Shown: positions 1 to 7,119, counted from the first letter of the stretch. The stretch is 17,342 nucleotides of DNA from Bacillota bacterium (GCA_012510325.1 JAAZIG010000135.1:1-17342); one strand, 5' to 3'. Made by a program: numbers and translations. The notes: generated by a model not told the origin, from the letters alone.

Positions 1-346
1 AGCGCATATAGCGCCGCCCCTCAATGGCTTCATGGATCTCCCCGGCATCGATCTGCAGCACTTCGCTTAAATAATCGATCGTTTCATCATCGTATCCTTC
101 CCCCATATCCATGAGCGACACGACAAAGCCAGGCCGGTTTGAAACCAGAAGCCTGCCCCCGGCATCGTAAATTTCACCGCGCGTCGCCGGAAGGGTAATC
201 TTGGTGAAACGATTTTTTTCAGCCCGGTAGAGATAGTAGTCGTGCTTCAAGACCTGCAGGTAGGCCAGCCTGCCGGAAAGGAGGATAAAGATGGCGACGA
301 CGCAGACAAAGATCACCCGCACCCGCCTGAGCACCACTTTGTTCAC
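1..346 (-). CDS. mrdA: Penicillin-binding protein 2 (class B PBP, elongasome transpeptidase), N-terminal part only
   Basis: Reading the minus strand from 346 gives an open frame of 115 codons that runs off the left edge, so only the N-terminus is present. It shows a short basic start (NKVVLRRVR), one membrane segment at about residues 9-27, then the PBP-dimerisation motif RGEIYDAGGRLLVSNRP, which is characteristic of class B PBPs of the PBP2/MrdA and SpoVD/FtsI families. In the family this enzyme cross-links peptidoglycan during side-wall growth, acting outside the membrane with MreBCD and RodA. The GTG start overlaps the mreD stop (GTGA), with a GGAGG about 10 nt upstream, so translation is probably coupled to mreD. 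The catalytic SxxK domain lies outside the window. Position straight after mreD favours the PBP2 assignment over FtsI/SpoVD. Confidence 0.9.
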   Translation of the reverse strand, partial: MNKVVLRRVRVIFVCVVAIFILLSGRLAYLQVLKHDYYLYRAEKNRFTKITLPATRGEIYDAGGRLLVSNRPGFVVSLMDMGEGYDDETIDYLSEVLQIDAGEIHEAIEGRRYMR

Positions 347-852
347 CGCAGCGCCCCCCTCCGCCGCTGAAGCCCGTCGGGTGACCTTTGGCGGTAGTAC
401 AGCCGGAAGAAAAGCGGATAGAGCAACAGGGTCAAAGCCATATTGTAGAATGCTTTCGGAATAAACAGGCGGCTCAGGCTCCATTCAACGGGAACACCAA
501 AGTTCATCAGCCGGCTCACCAGGAAGTAAAGAAGAAACTCGTGAAGCAGGGTCGCCGCAAATACCAGCAGCGTCGGCGCCAGCAGCTGTTCCCGGTAGAG
601 CTCCCGTCCGAGCAGGCCGGCACCGTATCCGAGAACCATCTTGGCGAGAGCGAAGAAACCCAGAGCCGAGCTGAAGATGATATCCTGGAGCAGCCCGGCG
701 CAAAGTCCGATCGCCGCTCCGCGGCGCTCGTCGAGAATGAAACCCAGCGATACCACCATCACCAGATAGATATCGGGCAAAGCTTTTTTCAGCATGAAAA
801 AAGAGAAGACAGAACCCTCGATGAGGAGGGCAAAGACGAAGCTGAGGGCCAC
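343..852 (-). CDS. mreD: Rod shape-determining membrane protein MreD
   Basis: 169 codons encode a very hydrophobic protein with about five membrane segments (starting FVFALLIEGSVFSFFML) and the acidic turn LDERRGAAIGLCAGLLQDI, typical of MreD. The length is normal for the family. MreD sits in the membrane with MreC and RodA/PBP2 in the elongasome. It follows mreC by 14 nt and overlaps PBP2 by 4 nt. The start is uncertain. The first standard start codon is GTG at 852, but the only good ribosome binding site (GGAGGAGGG, 891-883, inside the end of mreC) is about 30 nt away. It sits at ideal spacing (9 nt) from an in-frame ATC at 873. A stop at 882-880 closes the frame upstream, so translation must begin between 879 and 852. 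Identity rests on context and topology, since MreD sequences are poorly conserved. Confidence 0.85.
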   Translation of the reverse strand: MALSFVFALLIEGSVFSFFMLKKALPDIYLVMVVSLGFILDERRGAAIGLCAGLLQDIIFSSALGFFALAKMVLGYGAGLLGRELYREQLLAPTLLVFAATLLHEFLLYFLVSRLMNFGVPVEWSLSRLFIPKAFYNMALTLLLYPLFFRLYYRQRSPDGLQRRRGALR

Positions 853-866
853 CGACAGATAGAAGG

Positions 867-1754
867 TTATGATCCCGGTTCACCCTCCTCCGCATCTTCA
901 GCCGGGAAGGGGGCCTTCTCCGGTTGAAGAATGATCAGTACCTCTTCCAGACGGTTAAAATTCACCCGGGGCTCGATGAGCGCCGCCAGGACCATCCCGG
1001 ACTGATCCTGCTCCACCTCGCGGACTGTCCCGATGAGAATTCCCTTCGGGAAGATCCCCCCCAAACCGGAAGTGATGATCAGATCGCCCGGCTGGATATT
1101 GGCCTCCAGCGGCAGATAGGTGATCCTCAAACAGGCGCTGTCCCGGGCATAGCTCTCGACAATGCCCACGGTTACGGGATCGCGCGTCCGCTGTACCGTT
1201 GCACTCACCGGCAAACGGGGATCCGTAATCAGCAGAACCTGACTTGAATTTGGCGATACCGTGGAGATCATCCCCACGAGCCCCCGTTCGGTGATCACCA
1301 CCATCTCCTGCTTGACCCCGTCCAGATAACCGCGGTTGACCGTGATCGTGCCGAACCACTGACTGGGATCGCGGGCGATCACCTCTGCTGCAAGGAGCCG
1401 GTGACTGCTTTTTTCAGCAAATTTGAGCAGCTCCCGGTAGCGGTGATTCTCCTTCTGCAGCTCCTGAAGCGAGAGCACCTGCTGCTCCATAAACGAGAGC
1501 TCCTGGCGAAGGCGTTCGTTTTCCGCCTTCAGCTCGTAGAAAGAGACAGCGGTATCGAAAAAGGACTGCAGCTTCTGACCGGCGGAGGCAAAAGCGGTCT
1601 GGGCCGGAGCGAAAAGAGCCAGCAAGAGGTCCTCCACCGGCGACAGCTGGATTCTCTCTTTGCCGGTAAATACAATGAGCAGCAGCAGACCCGCTGCAAC
1701 CACTAAGAGCAGCAGCAGGCTCCAGCGGTTTCGATCTCGCTTCGGCTTTGACAA
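867..1754 (-). CDS. mreC: Rod shape-determining protein MreC
   Basis: 295 codons, the usual length for MreC. Order of parts: basic cytoplasmic tail (KPKRDRNR), one membrane segment at about residues 12-29, a coiled coil at roughly 65-112 (ELKAENERLRQEL and onward), then the extracytoplasmic beta-rich MreC domain with VNRGYLDGVKQEMVVIT, GLVGMISTVSPNSSQVLLITD and GDLIITSGLGGIFPKGILIG. The acidic tail ends EDAEEGEPGS. In the elongasome MreC is a bitopic scaffold linking MreB/MreD to PBP2. The start is TTG at 1754: an in-frame TAG lies six codons earlier and no other start codon is available between them. Its ribosome site is weak (AGGG, 10 nt away). A 10-bp hairpin separates it from mreB. The weak start and hairpin together suggest lower output than MreB, which is an inference. 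Confidence 0.95.
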   Translation of the reverse strand: MSKPKRDRNRWSLLLLLVVAAGLLLLIVFTGKERIQLSPVEDLLLALFAPAQTAFASAGQKLQSFFDTAVSFYELKAENERLRQELSFMEQQVLSLQELQKENHRYRELLKFAEKSSHRLLAAEVIARDPSQWFGTITVNRGYLDGVKQEMVVITERGLVGMISTVSPNSSQVLLITDPRLPVSATVQRTRDPVTVGIVESYARDSACLRITYLPLEANIQPGDLIITSGLGGIFPKGILIGTVREVEQDQSGMVLAALIEPRVNFNRLEEVLIILQPEKAPFPAEDAEEGEPGS

Positions 1755-1784
1755 TTGAACACAACCCTATCTGGATCGATTGTT

Positions 1785-1820
1785 TTGGCGGCAGACGGCC
1801 GGGCAAAACCCTGCCGCCAA
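1785..1820 (-). promoter_or_regulatory. Intercistronic hairpin between mreB and mreC
   Basis: Perfect 10-bp inverted repeat, TTGGCGGCAG at 1785-1794 and CTGCCGCCAA at 1811-1820, with a 16-nt loop. It starts 11 nt past the mreB stop codon on the transcript. No run of U follows on either strand, so it does not look like an intrinsic terminator. It could stabilise the upstream mreB message or partly attenuate readthrough into mreC. Confidence 0.6.
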
Positions 1821-1830
1821 CCGGCCCCCA

Positions 1831-2862
1831 TCAGACACCCTTCCGGTTTGTCAGCGTAACCCGGCGGAGCAGATCGACCTCGGCCAGAACCTTCCCCGCC
1901 CCGACAACGACGCAGTCCATCGGGTTTTCCGCCAGATATACCGGCATCCCCGTCTCCTCCGAGATGCGCCGGTCGAAACCGTGCAGCAGGGCTCCGCCCC
2001 CCGTCAGGATGATCCCCTTATCCATGACATCAGCAGCCAGCTCGGGCGGGGTGGTCTCCAGGGTTGCCTTGATCGCCTCAAGAATAATCTCCAGGCTGTC
2101 CTCAAAAGCCTCTTTGATCTCTTCAGAGGTCACCTGCAGCGTCTTCGGCAGCCCGGTGATGAGATCCCGTCCCCGGATATCCATCTCCGCGTCGCTCTCC
2201 TTGTGAAAAGCGGTCCCGATATTGATCTTGACCTCTTCAGCGGTGCGATCGCCGATCATGAGATTGTAGTGTTTCTTGACATACTGTATGATCGCCTCAT
2301 CGAGATCATCTCCGCCGACGCGGATCGATTTGCTGGTCACGATCCCCCCCAGCGAGATAATAGCCACCTCCGAGGTGCCCCCGCCGATATCGACGATCAT
2401 GCTCCCCGTGGGCTCCTCCACAGGGAGCCCGGCTCCGATGGCCGCAGCCATGGGCTCTTCGACTAAATAGGCCTCCCGGGCGGCCTGACCGGTGGCGTCG
2501 AGGACCGCTCTCTTCTCCACTTCCGTCACCCCGGAAGGAATACAGATGATCACCACAGGGCGGAACATGGGACGCCGGGGGTTGGCTATGTTGATAAAAT
2601 GATTGATCATGCTCTGAGTGTAATCAAAATCGGCGATAACGCCGTCTTTCAGCGGGCGGATGGCGATGATGTTGGCGGGGGTGCGGCCGATCATCCGTTT
2701 GGCCTCTTCGCCCACCGCCAGGATCGCGCCCGTATCCCGGCGGATAGCAACGACAGAGGGTTCTCGCAGAACCACGCCGCTCCCCTTGATATAGACCATC
2801 GTATTGGCAGTACCCAGATCGATTCCGATCTCTTTGGAAAATACCCTGAACAGTGAAGCCAT
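1831..2862 (-). CDS. mreB: Actin-like rod shape-determining protein MreB
   Basis: 343 codons, full family length. The actin-fold ATP-binding motifs are clear: phosphate 1 DLGTANT at residues 15-21, phosphate 2 DIGGGTSE at 158-165 and the adenosine motif TGGGALLHG at 287-295. The N-terminus MASLFRVFSKEIGIDLGT is typical. MreB filaments on the inner membrane face orient side-wall synthesis. The ATG start at 2862 has a strong ribosome site (AAGGAAGGGG) about 8 nt upstream. It heads mreB-mreC-mreD-PBP2. The preceding 176-nt spacer from radC holds a GC-rich hairpin but no promoter I could defend, so transcription may read through from maf-radC. Paralogues such as Mbl are close in sequence, but the mreBCD context settles the name. 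Confidence 0.97.
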   Translation of the reverse strand: MASLFRVFSKEIGIDLGTANTMVYIKGSGVVLREPSVVAIRRDTGAILAVGEEAKRMIGRTPANIIAIRPLKDGVIADFDYTQSMINHFINIANPRRPMFRPVVIICIPSGVTEVEKRAVLDATGQAAREAYLVEEPMAAAIGAGLPVEEPTGSMIVDIGGGTSEVAIISLGGIVTSKSIRVGGDDLDEAIIQYVKKHYNLMIGDRTAEEVKINIGTAFHKESDAEMDIRGRDLITGLPKTLQVTSEEIKEAFEDSLEIILEAIKATLETTPPELAADVMDKGIILTGGGALLHGFDRRISEETGMPVYLAENPMDCVVVGAGKVLAEVDLLRRVTLTNRKGV

Positions 2863-2945
2863 TACTATACCCCTTCCTTAATCCCAACCGCAGGCGGTTC
2901 GGTTAGATTGTCTGATCGGTTGTCCATTCCCTGGACCGGTTTACC

Positions 2946-2971
2946 CGGGCCGCCCCGCTTGGACCGGCCCG
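2946..2971. other. GC-rich hairpin in the radC-mreB spacer
   Basis: CGGGCCG (2946-2952) and CGGCCCG (2965-2971) form a perfect 7-bp stem with a 12-nt loop. It lies in the 176-nt spacer (2863-3038) that holds no other gene. A second small dyad, AACCG-CAGG-CGGTT, lies just upstream of mreB at 2886-2899. Neither is followed by a U-run, so I do not call a terminator. Function is unknown. Confidence 0.4.
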
Positions 2972-3038
2972 CTGTTGAGCATGCTTTGATCAAGCCCCGC
3001 TACCGCTACTTTCCCCCTCCCCCGGGGATTCGGCTTTA

Positions 3039-3731
3039 CTAAAGCAGCCCTTTCTCCTTGAAACTGAAATAGCAGCCGTCTCCGATGACCAGGTGATCGC
3101 GCACGGCGATCCCCAAAAGATTGCCCGCCTCGACGAGGCGTCTGGTCACCTCCAGATCTTCCTGGCTGGGCGAGGGATCACCGCTGGGATGGTTGTGCAC
3201 CAGGATAATCGAAGCCGCACTTTTCCGCAGCGGTATTTTAAAAATTTCCCGCGGATGCACGATGGAGGCGCTGAGACTGCCGACAGAGATCTCCTCCCGG
3301 GAAAGAAGATGGTTCTTGGTGTTGAGCAATAAAATTACAAAATGCTCCTTTTTTTTGTAGCGCAGCTCCTCCATCACCAGCGCCGCCGCCCGCTGCGGAC
3401 TGGTGATACTCTCAGCCTGATCCGGGGGCATCGTTGCCAGACGGCGCCCGATCTCCAGAGCAGCCTTGAGCTGCGCCGCCTTGGCCGGCCCCACCCCTCT
3501 GATCTCCTGCATATCTTCGAGCGAGAGGCCCGGCAGATTGCGCAGCCCCCCGCTTTGGGAGAGCAGCCTCACCGCCAGCTGCAACGCCGATTCCCGGTCA
3601 CTGCCTGTCCGGAGCAAAATGGCGAGAAGCTCGGCGTTGGAGAGCGCTTCCGCACCCAGCGCCTTCATCTTTTCACGCGGCCGCTCCTCTGCCGGCAGAT
3701 CCCTAATCATCAACCGGTTCTCTTCTGTCAT
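3039..3731 (-). CDS. radC: RadC family JAB/MPN-domain protein
   Basis: 230 codons from ATG at 3731, the normal RadC length. The N-terminal part (about 1-105) has the RadC helical region and a helix-hairpin-helix (GVGPAKAAQLKA, 79-90). The C-terminal JAB domain carries the metalloprotease-like signature: Glu129, then HNHPSGDPSPSQED with His179, His181 and Asp192. Despite the old name, a repair role is not established for the family; it may be a metal-dependent nuclease or peptidase. I chose 3731 over a longer frame opening at 3911 because GGAGGG sits 7 nt before this ATG and homologues begin near here. The extra 60 codons would only be antisense-like sequence inside maf. It overlaps the end of maf by 29 nt, consistent with coupled translation. 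Confidence 0.95.
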   Translation of the reverse strand: MTEENRLMIRDLPAEERPREKMKALGAEALSNAELLAILLRTGSDRESALQLAVRLLSQSGGLRNLPGLSLEDMQEIRGVGPAKAAQLKAALEIGRRLATMPPDQAESITSPQRAAALVMEELRYKKKEHFVILLLNTKNHLLSREEISVGSLSASIVHPREIFKIPLRKSAASIILVHNHPSGDPSPSQEDLEVTRRLVEAGNLLGIAVRDHLVIGDGCYFSFKEKGLL

Positions 3732-4323
3732 CGCTTTCCCTCCAACCGGACCATGGTTTAATGCCCATGCGGGAGAGGAGCAGGGAGAGCTGGTAGAGGG
3801 GCAGCCCCACGACGTTGCAATGAGATCCCTCAATTTTTTCCACAAAGATAGCTGCTTTTCCTTGAATGCCGTAAGCTCCGGCTTTATCCATCGGTTCGCC
3901 AGTGGCCACATAAGCTTCGATCATCTCCGGCTCCAGAACCCGCATCCACACACGGGTTTCCGCAAAACCGCACTGACAACTGCCTGTACACGCATCGACC
4001 AGGGCCACCCCGGTGATCACCCGGTGCTCCCCGCCGCTGAGGCGGCGGAGCATCCGGCGGGCTTCACCGCGATCCCGGGGTTTTCCCAGAATCTCATCCC
4101 GGTGCACAACGATGGTATCGGCACCGAGAACAACCCCCTTCTCCAGCAAGGCGGCAGCCTGCTGCGCCTTCTTCAGCGCCAGCCGCACCGCCGTCTCCGC
4201 CGGGGCCGTTCCGGGGAGAACGCTTTCGGCACCGGGGCCGCTTTCCACAACGCGGTAAGCGATGCCCGCCTGATCGAGCAGCGCCGCCCGGCGGGGCGAG
4301 GCCGAAGCGAGGATCAGCTCCAT
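3703..4323 (-). CDS. maf: Maf family nucleoside triphosphate pyrophosphatase
   Basis: 206 codons, slightly longer than the family norm of about 190-200 because of the C-terminal tail. Motifs seen: SASPRR at residues 7-12 (substrate binding), GADTIV with the catalytic base Asp69, GEHRVITGVAL, and DKAGAYGIQGKAAIFVEKI leading into NVVGLPL. Maf proteins hydrolyse non-canonical or modified NTPs, or dTTP/UTP, to the monophosphate; in Bacillus the protein is linked to septum inhibition. Position next to radC-mreBCD is conserved in Bacillota. ATG 4323 overlaps the end of the Gx gene by 10 nt; its own ribosome site is poor, so coupling is likely. Odd point: three cysteines (C112, C116, C118) in a loop that normally lacks them. 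Substrate subclass cannot be decided by eye. Confidence 0.95.
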   Translation of the reverse strand: MELILASASPRRAALLDQAGIAYRVVESGPGAESVLPGTAPAETAVRLALKKAQQAAALLEKGVVLGADTIVVHRDEILGKPRDRGEARRMLRRLSGGEHRVITGVALVDACTGSCQCGFAETRVWMRVLEPEMIEAYVATGEPMDKAGAYGIQGKAAIFVEKIEGSHCNVVGLPLYQLSLLLSRMGIKPWSGWRESDDRREPVDD

Positions 4324-4865
4324 CCCGCCGCCCCGCTTTCTCCGGCCTGACGAAGCGCCCGTCTGGTGACCCCCTCAAGATAAAAGGTGGCCAAACCGGT
4401 AAAAAAACCGGTCGGAACGGCCAGCAGCAAGAGCAGGGGCAGATACCCCTGCAGCAGGGCGGCGCTGCCGACAACAGCCGCAGCCACCGCGATCTGGGCC
4501 AGATTGTGGGAGGCCGCTCCGAGGACGCTGACCGAGATGATGCTACAGTATCCCTTTTCCATGAAGAGAACAGCAAGCGACATCACCGCGGTGCAGGTAA
4601 CGCCGCCGGCCAGGCTCAACCAGAACCCGAACCCCAAAAATGTGCCGCCGATAAGGCTGCCGACAACTGTTCGCAGCACCGCCACCAGAAAGCCGCTGCG
4701 GGCCCCGTAAAGAAGAATTGCCAGCAAAGTGATCATATTGGCCAACCCCAGACGGACTCCGGGAACCGGCATCGGCAGCGGTAAAGCCGCCTCCACAGTG
4801 TGGATCACCACCGCAAAGGTGATCAGCACCGCCAGATTGGTCATCTTGAAAAGATTGCCCTTCAT
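4314..4865 (-). CDS. Gx transporter / 'heptaprenyl diphosphate synthase component I' family membrane protein
   Basis: 183 codons, almost wholly hydrophobic, with about five membrane segments. Family hallmarks as I recall them: an early segment ending HTVEAALPLPMPVPGVRLGLAN, then ITLLAILLYGARSGFLVAVLRTVVGSLIGG and the GAASHNLAQI motif. The family is often annotated as heptaprenyl diphosphate synthase component I, but it resembles small-molecule transporter S-components (ECF-like), and I see no prenyl synthase motif. It commonly lies beside ApbE in redox loci, as here. The first ATG (4865) has AGGG touching it and no correctly spaced ribosome site; an alternative ATG at 4844 would drop seven residues. 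An in-frame stop sits three codons before 4865. A TTG mini-ORF with a good ribosome site ends on this ATG (see 4862-4894). Ligand unknown. Confidence 0.8.
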   Translation of the reverse strand: MKGNLFKMTNLAVLITFAVVIHTVEAALPLPMPVPGVRLGLANMITLLAILLYGARSGFLVAVLRTVVGSLIGGTFLGFGFWLSLAGGVTCTAVMSLAVLFMEKGYCSIISVSVLGAASHNLAQIAVAAAVVGSAALLQGYLPLLLLLAVPTGFFTGLATFYLEGVTRRALRQAGESGAAGWS

Positions 4866-4894
4866 CCCTGGTCACACCATTTTGCTGAATACAA
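4862..4894 (-). CDS. Possible 10-codon leader ORF coupled to the Gx gene
   Basis: AAGGAGAG (about 4911-4904) is a good ribosome site 9 nt before a TTG at 4894. The frame reads MYSAKWCDQG and stops at a TGA that overlaps the Gx ATG as ATGA. This would explain how Gx is translated without its own spaced ribosome site. It is too short to judge by sequence and may be chance. Confidence 0.25.
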   Translation of the reverse strand: MYSAKWCDQG

Positions 4895-4988
4895 CAGCAG
4901 CCGCTCTCCTTTTATAGTCTAACACCTTATTTCGCTGACGCTGAACCGGGGGCTTGTTCACCGGATAACATATTCAACCAGACCGGAA

Positions 4989-6074
4989 TCACTCCCCGGT
5001 CCGCTCGAGCAGATCGCCCAGCCCGCTGGAGATCAACAGCTCCAGCTGCGGGGTGATCAACACCGCCTCCACCCCCGGAAGGCTCTCCACCAGAGCCAGA
5101 CCGCGCTGCGGCCCGAGGACAAAGAGCGCCGTTGAAAGGGCATCGGCTTCCATGGTCGTCGGCGCAACCACGGTTACGCTGAGCAGAGCGGAGGCCGGCC
5201 TCCCCGTCCGGGGATCGAGAATGTGGTGGTAGCGCACTCCGTCTTCCTCAAAAAAACGTTCATAGTCCCCCGAAGTGACGATGGCCCCTCTGTCGCCCCA
5301 GGGAATCACCGCGATGACCCCGCCGCTGCGCGGGTGTTTGATGCCGACCCTCCAGGGCGTGCCATCCGCCTTTGGACCGAGGATACCGACATCCCCGCCG
5401 GCATTGATCAGAGCATGCTCAATCCCGGATTGCGCAAGCAGATCCAGCCCCCGGTCCACGATATAGCCCTTGGCGATACCGCCCAGATCCAGCGCCATCC
5501 CGGAACACGGCAGAAAAATCTCCCCCGCTTCAGCCTCAACGAGGCGGTAGTCAACCGCCGCCCGGGCCTCCTGCAGCTCCACCGGATCGGGAATGCGACA
5601 GTCCCCTTCCCGAAAACCCCACCGCTCCAGCAGAGGCGCAATGGTCGGATCAAAAGCTCCCGAGCTGAGGGCGCTGTAGGTCAGCGCCTCCCCGATCACC
5701 GCAGCGGTCTCCGGGCTCACGGCAACGGGCTCCTTCCCGGCGGCATCGTTGATTGCGCTCACCTCGCTGTCAGGATCGCTGCTGCTCAAAAGAAGCTCCA
5801 ACCGCCTCATCTCGGCAAAAAGATCCTGCGCAACCCGGCGCGATTTTCCGGAGCTCCGGGAAAACAGCTGCAGCTCAATATCGGTGTCCATGAGCAGCTC
5901 GGTATAGCTGTACTGCTTTCCCCCGGCGCCGCCGCGGCCGCCGCTGAAAACGGCGGCGGCAAAAACAGCAGCCGCCAGCACCACCACCGCAAGAGCGGTC
6001 AGTAATCCGCGTTTCTGCTGCAGCGCACATCTTTTCGCCGGAGTTGCCCTCCGCTCATCATCAACCCGGGACAT
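4989..6074 (-). CDS. apbE: FAD:protein FMN transferase, membrane-anchored
   Basis: 361 codons, a normal ApbE length. A basic N-terminus is followed by an Ala/Val-rich membrane anchor at about residues 23-43 with no lipobox cysteine, so it should be tethered outside the membrane by an uncleaved anchor. Conserved blocks seen: LGGIAKGYIVDRGLD (197-211), NAGGD (224-228), TSGDYERFF (267-275), HHILDPRTGRPA (283-294) and MEADALSTALFVLG (308-321). The enzyme uses FAD and Mg2+ to attach FMN by a phosphoester bond to Thr/Ser in (S/T)GAT motifs. Its clear partners here are RnfG (two sites) and RnfD (one). It lies 181 nt after rnfB and has its own promoter at 6112-6140. The start is ATG 6074, with purine-rich GAGGAAAAGAGAGA upstream. 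Confidence 0.96.
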   Translation of the reverse strand: MSRVDDERRATPAKRCALQQKRGLLTALAVVVLAAAVFAAAVFSGGRGGAGGKQYSYTELLMDTDIELQLFSRSSGKSRRVAQDLFAEMRRLELLLSSSDPDSEVSAINDAAGKEPVAVSPETAAVIGEALTYSALSSGAFDPTIAPLLERWGFREGDCRIPDPVELQEARAAVDYRLVEAEAGEIFLPCSGMALDLGGIAKGYIVDRGLDLLAQSGIEHALINAGGDVGILGPKADGTPWRVGIKHPRSGGVIAVIPWGDRGAIVTSGDYERFFEEDGVRYHHILDPRTGRPASALLSVTVVAPTTMEADALSTALFVLGPQRGLALVESLPGVEAVLITPQLELLISSGLGDLLERTGE

Positions 6075-6111
6075 AACATCTCTCTTTTCCTCTTGACCGA
6101 CCCTAAAACCA

Positions 6112-6140
6112 AATATAACATCACTGCGCGCAAATGAACA
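6112..6140 (-). promoter_or_regulatory. Putative sigma-A promoter of apbE
   Basis: On the minus strand TGTTCA (6140-6135) and TATATT (6117-6112) are 17 nt apart. A TG one base before the -10 (TGTTATATT) makes it an extended -10 promoter, which offsets the weak -35. It lies 37 nt before the apbE ATG, giving a short leader of about 30 nt. Confidence 0.6.
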
Positions 6141-6255
6141 GGGAAATAACAGGCTTTAATCCCGGCCTCACCCGGAGATATCCGCCTTTTTTCCTTTTTG
6201 GCCGGCGGGCGGAAAGGGAGACCCCCGAAGATGCTGCCGGCTGTCCCTCCCGGGC

Positions 6256-7101
6256 TCAGGCAGAGGCGGCCCTAGGCCCGGCATCGTCGGCGGTTTCAAG
6301 CCGACGGGGTTCGATGGCATTAAAACGGCATTTTTCCACACAGAGACCGCAATCATCGCATTTTTCGAGATCGATTACAGCCAGATTATCTTCCATGGTA
6401 ATCGCTTCGCGAGGGCAGGCTTTGACGCAAACTCTGCATCCGGTACAGCCCACCTCGCAGATCTTGCTGACCTTCCTGCCCCGTTCACGGGAGCTGCATC
6501 TGACCAGGTGACCCTGCTTGCCCGGCGGTATGAGGCGGATAATATCGCGGGGACAGGCCTCCAGGCAAAGGCCGCAGCCGGTACATTTTTCCTCGTCAAC
6601 AAGAGGCAGCCCCTCGGGACCCATGGTGATGGCTTCAAAGGGACAGGCCCGCACACAATTGCCCAGACCCAGACAGCCGTAGGCACAGGCCTTGAAACCG
6701 CCGTGGTACTGCTGGGCATGCTCACAATCCGCGACCCCGTGGTAGATGAAGAGATCCCGGGCCAGCCGCCGGTCGCCGCGGCAAAAAACTGCCGCCACCT
6801 TGGGCTCAACCTGCTCCACCTCCTGCCCCATGATCGCGGCGATGGCCTCGGCGGTCATGCTCCCGCCGGGGATACAGGCATTTATCGGCGCCTTCCCCTC
6901 GACAATTGCTTCGGCATATTGATTGCATCCGGCAAAGACGCAGGCACCGCAATTGGCGCCGGGCAAAGCTTCACGGACCGCTTCGATACGCGGATCCGTG
7001 GGCACGGCAAAGAAACGGGCTGCCACCCCCAGGAGAAGGCCGAAGAATATCCCCACGCCTCCCAGAGTGAGGACAGCATACAATATTTGCACTTTTTTCA
7101 C
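6256..7101 (-). CDS. rnfB: Rnf complex electron-transfer subunit RnfB
   Basis: 281 codons. N-terminal membrane anchor at about residues 8-30, then the Rnf-type 4Fe-4S domain with C51, C54, C59 and C76 (NCGACVFAGCN). A run of ferredoxin-type motifs follows: C139/C143/C149/C153 (GCLGLGNCVRACP), C173-C183 (CTGCGLCLEACP), C215/C219-C229 (CTGCRVCVKACP) and C248-C258 (CDDCGLCVEKC). This multi-cluster form is typical of clostridial RnfB, which takes electrons from ferredoxin on the cytoplasmic side. It is last in rnfCDGEAB, 50 nt after rnfA. The GTG start at 7101 is forced by an in-frame TAG four codons earlier. The ribosome site is weak (AGCGGG directly adjacent), and a GC-rich hairpin lies in the spacer. 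Confidence 0.96.
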   Translation of the reverse strand: MKKVQILYAVLTLGGVGIFFGLLLGVAARFFAVPTDPRIEAVREALPGANCGACVFAGCNQYAEAIVEGKAPINACIPGGSMTAEAIAAIMGQEVEQVEPKVAAVFCRGDRRLARDLFIYHGVADCEHAQQYHGGFKACAYGCLGLGNCVRACPFEAITMGPEGLPLVDEEKCTGCGLCLEACPRDIIRLIPPGKQGHLVRCSSRERGRKVSKICEVGCTGCRVCVKACPREAITMEDNLAVIDLEKCDDCGLCVEKCRFNAIEPRRLETADDAGPRAASA

Positions 7102-7119
7102 CCCGCTGTTCTAGCGCTG

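Noticed and set aside
388..927. 179-codon plus-strand open frame over mreD and mreC
   Set aside because: Low-complexity Gln/Arg/Glu-rich translation typical of an antisense shadow; mreD and mreC explain this DNA.
2863..3038. Possible mreB promoter (TGGACA at about 2924 and TATAGT just before the ATG)
   Set aside because: No -10 lies 16-18 nt from TGGACA, and TATAGT would place the start of transcription inside the gene.
3732..3911. 60-codon N-terminal extension of RadC
   Set aside because: The extra part overlaps maf in another frame, has no RadC similarity, and the internal ATG at 3731 has the good ribosome site.
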